DNA from: Chitinophagales bacterium 33-2
GTDB taxonomy: Bacteria > Bacteroidota > Bacteroidia > Chitinophagales > Chitinophagaceae
Direction of reading: 5' to 3'
DNA length: 64,000 bases
NCBI GenBank assembly: GCA_002050435.1
Contig: MWYV01000029.1
Coordinates: 1 to 64,000, forward strand
Of this stretch, positions 61,176 through 64,000 are shown in pieces. Each line of letters begins with the position of its first letter. Position 1 is the stretch's first letter. The notes under the pieces are model-generated. The model searched no databases and was not told the DNA's origin. It worked only from the letters and a program-made list of their open reading frames with translations. A program made the position numbers and the translations under genes.

Positions 61176-61236
61176 CCTTTTGATTTCAGAAAAGCGATCA
61201 ACAAAATTTGCCGAAAAATTTTTCTAATTTAGTCCC

Positions 61237-61827
61237 TTGTCATTTCTCAAGTCCATACCGTCCTCCACGCCCGATGCTGAATTGGTTGCTGCTTATAAGG
61301 CTACAGGCGATAAGCAAACCCTTGGCGAATTATATGGCCGGTATATGGATCTCATATATGGCGTTTGTTTAAAATACCTTAAACAACCCGAAAATGCGCA
61401 GGACAGCACCATATTAATTTTCGAAGAACTCTGCACCAAACTGTTAAAGCATGAAGTGGAACATTTCAGGGCCTGGTTGTTTACTTTAGCAAAGAACCAC
61501 TGTCTCATGCGGTTGAGATCAGAAAAAAAGCATAAAACAGTTGATTTTGATGTGGCTCTTGTGCAATCACCTGAAGAAATGCATCTGAACGGCGTTCTTG
61601 AAAAAGAAGAAAATTTTAAAATGCTTTCCCTTTGTATGGATCAGTTGGATCAGGATCAGAAAAAATCGATAGAATTGTTTTATCTCCAGGGTAAATGTTA
61701 TAATGAAATTGCGGCAATTACAGGGCTGGAATGGAATAAAGTGCGGAGTTTCATTCAGAATGGAAAAAGAAATTTAAAGATCTGCATGGAAAAACAAAAG
61801 GCCACATCCGTTTATAATCATGAGTGA
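61237..61827 (+). CDS. sigma-70 family RNA polymerase sigma factor (ECF-like)
   Basis: The 196-residue protein has region 2 (LYGRYMDLIYGVCLKYLKQP ... FRAWLFTLAKNHCLMRLRSE) and region 4 (LDQDQKKSIELFYLQGKCYN ... NKVRSFIQNGKRNLKICME). The start is TTG 61237. It overlaps the next gene by 8 bp, which encodes a membrane protein with an anti-sigma-like N-terminus, the standard pairing for ECF systems. Confidence 0.88.
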   Translation: MSFLKSIPSSTPDAELVAAYKATGDKQTLGELYGRYMDLIYGVCLKYLKQPENAQDSTILIFEELCTKLLKHEVEHFRAWLFTLAKNHCLMRLRSEKKHKTVDFDVALVQSPEEMHLNGVLEKEENFKMLSLCMDQLDQDQKKSIELFYLQGKCYNEIAAITGLEWNKVRSFIQNGKRNLKICMEKQKATSVYNHE

Positions 61828-62866
61828 TCAGTCAAAATATCCTTCCTATTCCGCAGCTGATATTGAAAGATATCATAAAGGTCAGATGTCTGCCGGGGAA
61901 AGGCATGACATCGAAAAAGCCGCGCTGGAAGACCCCTTCCTGTCAGATGCTATGGATGGATATGTGTACACTTCAACCCCTACAGCAGATCTTGAGAAAA
62001 TAAGATCGCGCATCAACGGCCAGACTGAAAAAAAATCAAAGATCATTTTTTTCAGGTCCACCAGGTTCATGCGTGCGGCAGCAGTGGTTTTATTGCTGGC
62101 GGGAGCCGGGTGGCTGATCACCCGCAACAGCATGAACAAACCGGATGATCTTGCATTGGATGGAAAAGATTATAGCGAGATTCAAAAAGATGTTCCAGCT
62201 GAAACGCAGGATCCTTTAAATGATGTGGCGCAGGGGTCTGCTTCAACCCAAACCGCTGCTCCAAACGCAAAGACCAGTACTCCAACTTCAAAACCTGGAA
62301 CGGCATCAACCAGCAGGCGCATTCCGGCCGGAAAGAAAACAATTACCAGGGCATCAAAAAAGGCAAACAACCAAACCAGAAAAGATGATGTGGCAAGCGC
62401 ACCCCGGCTTATGGAAGTCCAAATCCAGCCAGATTCCAATCAGGGATTGATGGCCCGGGCAAATAGTAAAGGCATTGTTTTGACTGGAGACACTACAAAA
62501 GATGTCAATATCGTTTTAAAAGAATCTGCAGATGCAGCTGCTGAAGTTCGGGTGCTCAACAGGAATACGAACCGTATCATGCCCAAACCCAACCTGGTTA
62601 TAGAACCGGAACCATTACTTGGCTGGGAACATTACAATAATTATGTGATCAATAACCTCAGGGAACCGGAACAAATCAGTGAAAAGCAAGCTGTAAAAGA
62701 AGTTGAGCTGAGTTTTGACATCAACCAGTTTGGAGAACCTGTAAATATAAAGGTGGAGCAATCGCTTTGTCCAACCTGTAATGAAGAGGCCATTCGCATT
62801 CTTAAACAGGGACCTAAGTGGAAAAATATTCAACGCAACAAGGCAAGGGTTACGATTAGTTTTTAG
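61820..62866 (+). CDS. anti-sigma-like membrane protein with TonB C-terminal domain
   Basis: The 348-residue protein has a cytoplasmic N-terminus (about 1-70) with YSAADIERYHKGQMSAGERH, an anti-sigma-like helical segment without a zinc motif. One membrane helix lies at about 74-94. A Thr/Lys/Ala-rich linker leads to a C-terminal TonB-like domain (about 255-348; EVELSFDINQFGEPVNIKVE, GPKWKNIQRN). The fusion suggests that a signal sensed in the periplasm, perhaps by contact with an outer-membrane transporter, is relayed to the sigma factor. The relay is inference. Confidence 0.75.
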   Translation: MSDQSKYPSYSAADIERYHKGQMSAGERHDIEKAALEDPFLSDAMDGYVYTSTPTADLEKIRSRINGQTEKKSKIIFFRSTRFMRAAAVVLLLAGAGWLITRNSMNKPDDLALDGKDYSEIQKDVPAETQDPLNDVAQGSASTQTAAPNAKTSTPTSKPGTASTSRRIPAGKKTITRASKKANNQTRKDDVASAPRLMEVQIQPDSNQGLMARANSKGIVLTGDTTKDVNIVLKESADAAAEVRVLNRNTNRIMPKPNLVIEPEPLLGWEHYNNYVINNLREPEQISEKQAVKEVELSFDINQFGEPVNIKVEQSLCPTCNEEAIRILKQGPKWKNIQRNKARVTISF

Positions 62867-62909
62867 TCTGCCTGTAAATCAGGTTCATTCCTTCTTTCCC
62901 CATCTTTCC

Positions 62910-62917
62910 TACATTTG
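62910..62917 (+). promoter_or_regulatory. candidate -7 box for the DUF2911 gene
   Basis: TACATTTG matches TAnnTTTG, 18 bp before ATG 62936. Confidence 0.4.
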
Positions 62918-62935
62918 TGTCAAAATAATTCAACC

Positions 62936-63772
62936 ATGTTTAAAAAATTAATTGCCTGTGCTGGGTTTTTATTTGTTGTAAATGCAGCAGATGCACAACA
63001 GATCAAAACACCTCAACCCAGCACTGCCCAAACCATCAAACAGGATTTCGGTATAGGTTCCATTGAACTTTCTTATTCCAGGCCCGGCATGAAAGGCCGT
63101 AAAGTTTTTGGAGAGCTGGTTCCTTATGGAAAAGTATGGCGTACAGGCGCTAATAACGCAACCACCATCAGCTTTACCGATACGGTGAGCGTATCAAATA
63201 CAAAACTGCCTCCTGGCAAATACGGTTTACTAACCATTCCAAACAAAGACCAATGGACGGTGATCTTCACAAAACAACTGGATGTAACAAGTCCGGCTGC
63301 TTACAAACAGGATATGGATGTGGCGCGCATTAATGTAAAACCAGTCACACTGAACCACAATCATGAAACTTTCCTGATTCAGTTCGCCAATGTAAAATCT
63401 GCTTCCATAGACCTGCAGATGGCCTGGGACAATTTATCTGTCAGTGTTCCGATCACAACCGATGTGGATTCCAAAGTATTGGCCCAGATTAATAATGTAA
63501 TGAACAGGGACAACAAACCTTATTTTCAATCTGCCATGTATTATATGGAAACCGGAAGAGACCTGAATACCGCGCTGACCTGGCTGGATAAAGCAATTGA
63601 GCAGAATCCAAATGGTTTCTGGATCTATCACCAGAAAGCCAATGCGCTTGCAAAACTCGGAAGAAGAGATGAGGCCAGAACGATTGCACAAAAATCAATG
63701 GATATGGCCAGAACCGCTAACAATGATGATTATGTGGAGTTAAACAAAAAGTTGATTGAAAGTTTGAATTAA
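62936..63772 (+). CDS. secreted DUF2911-family protein
   Basis: The 278-residue protein (ATG 62936, MFKKLIACAGFLFVVNAADA) has a signal peptide ending at ADAQ. The DUF2911 domain (about 25-170) contains IELSYSRPGMKGRKVFGELV, GKVWRTGANNATTI and PPGKYGLLTIP. The C-terminal 75 residues form two TPR-like helices pairs (YYMETGRDLNTALTWLDKAI, KANALAKLGRRDEARTIAQK). DUF2911 has no assigned function. A strong terminator follows. Confidence 0.88.
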   Translation: MFKKLIACAGFLFVVNAADAQQIKTPQPSTAQTIKQDFGIGSIELSYSRPGMKGRKVFGELVPYGKVWRTGANNATTISFTDTVSVSNTKLPPGKYGLLTIPNKDQWTVIFTKQLDVTSPAAYKQDMDVARINVKPVTLNHNHETFLIQFANVKSASIDLQMAWDNLSVSVPITTDVDSKVLAQINNVMNRDNKPYFQSAMYYMETGRDLNTALTWLDKAIEQNPNGFWIYHQKANALAKLGRRDEARTIAQKSMDMARTANNDDYVELNKKLIESLN

Positions 63773-63792
63773 GGAAATCGACAAGGATCAAG

Positions 63793-63838
63793 GCGCATGG
63801 ATTAAAGGAAACACCCTTTATTTCATGCGCTTTTTTTA
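63793..63838 (+). terminator. rho-independent terminator
   Basis: GCGCATGGATTAAAGG pairs with CCTTTATTTCATGCGC around a 6-nt loop, followed by seven T residues. Confidence 0.9.
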
Positions 63839-63846
63839 TAAATCTA

Positions 63847-64000
63847 TTATTGTTGTTGCTTATGCCCTATAAACAACTGCAACAGCCACGCTACTGCCAC
63901 TACACCCAACGCGCCGATCACATTTAACCACAGAAAGCCAATAGTGGAAGCGCTGTTCAGAAAATTGAACACAGGTGTTGGTGTGATCTTTACCAGTATA
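63847..64000 (-). CDS. partial C-terminus of a probable sodium:solute symporter
   Basis: A minus-strand frame enters from the right edge and ends with TAA at 63847. It encodes at least 50 residues: KITPTPVFNFLNSASTIGF, then a hydrophobic helix (LWLNVIGALGVVAVAWLLQL) and a short polar tail ending HKQQQ. The layout resembles the last helix of sodium:solute symporters of the SSS family. The start is outside the window, so the identification is tentative. Confidence 0.5.
   Translation of the reverse strand, partial: ILVKITPTPVFNFLNSASTIGFLWLNVIGALGVVAVAWLLQLFIGHKQQQ

Overview
This window is chromosomal DNA from a member of the Bacteroidota, most likely the family Chitinophagaceae. The evidence is a moderate GC content, Bacteroidota-type promoter elements (TTTG near -33 and TAnnTTTG near -7), two secreted proteins with type IX secretion sorting domains, a tmRNA whose tag is GNTQYAMAA, and gene families typical of the group (DUF2911, DUF3667, DUF6580, NtrY-like kinases). 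Most genes are intact. I see no prophage, CRISPR array, transposase or rRNA operon.

Layout. 0.2-1.1 kb: an ArsR repressor with a plausible autoregulatory operator, followed by a frameshifted AHSA1/SRPBCC gene. 1.2-1.5 kb: ssrA (tmRNA). 2-7 kb: housekeeping genes on the minus strand (rseP, dxr, a GH3-type enzyme). 7-8 kb: rplU-rpmA and a tiny Lys/Ala-repeat histone H1-like protein. 8-15.6 kb: a PolX/PHP protein with a damaged polymerase motif, then an NtrY-like kinase, mazG and a DUF3667 gene. 15.7-19.2 kb: two convergent genes whose 3' ends lie in an exact 615-bp tandem duplication; one encodes a membrane pseudokinase. 19.3-22.4 kb: three tRNAs, a glycosyltransferase and a small histidine kinase. 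22.6-28.4 kb: a 1905-residue hybrid sensor kinase with two kinase cores. 28.7-35.5 kb: a DinB-like protein, an NTF2-like protein, a beta-propeller, an ABC exporter and a secreted esterase with CBM6 and PKD domains.

Two gene sets stand out. At 35.7-39.7 kb five tightly packed minus-strand genes (inositol-phosphate synthase, PgpA-like phosphatase, GtrA-like protein, CDP-alcohol phosphotransferase, PAP2/AUR1-like enzyme) form a coherent pathway from glucose-6-phosphate to phosphatidylinositol and probably inositol sphingolipid. At 39.8-51.1 kb is a cell-wall signalling operon: an FhaA-like protein, a previously unlisted 33-residue membrane peptide, a PP2C phosphatase with an extracytoplasmic domain, a single 1355-residue protein fusing a RodA/FtsW-type glycan polymerase to a class B penicillin-binding transpeptidase, an FHA protein, and two receptor Ser/Thr kinases. 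Its content and order resemble the actinobacterial fhaA-fhaB-pstP-rodA-pbpA-pknA-pknB cluster. The kinases carry a small SH3-like outer domain instead of PASTA repeats. The same outer domain ends the pseudokinase 21 kb away, suggesting a shared ligand.

51.2-64 kb: a giant secreted choice-of-anchor L protein with a gliding-type C-terminal domain, an acyl-CoA carboxylase subunit, rnhA, a DUF6580 membrane protein, manA, yraN, a lipoprotein, xerD, a sigma factor paired with a membrane anti-sigma-like protein ending in a TonB domain, a DUF2911 protein, and the truncated end of a probable sodium:solute symporter.
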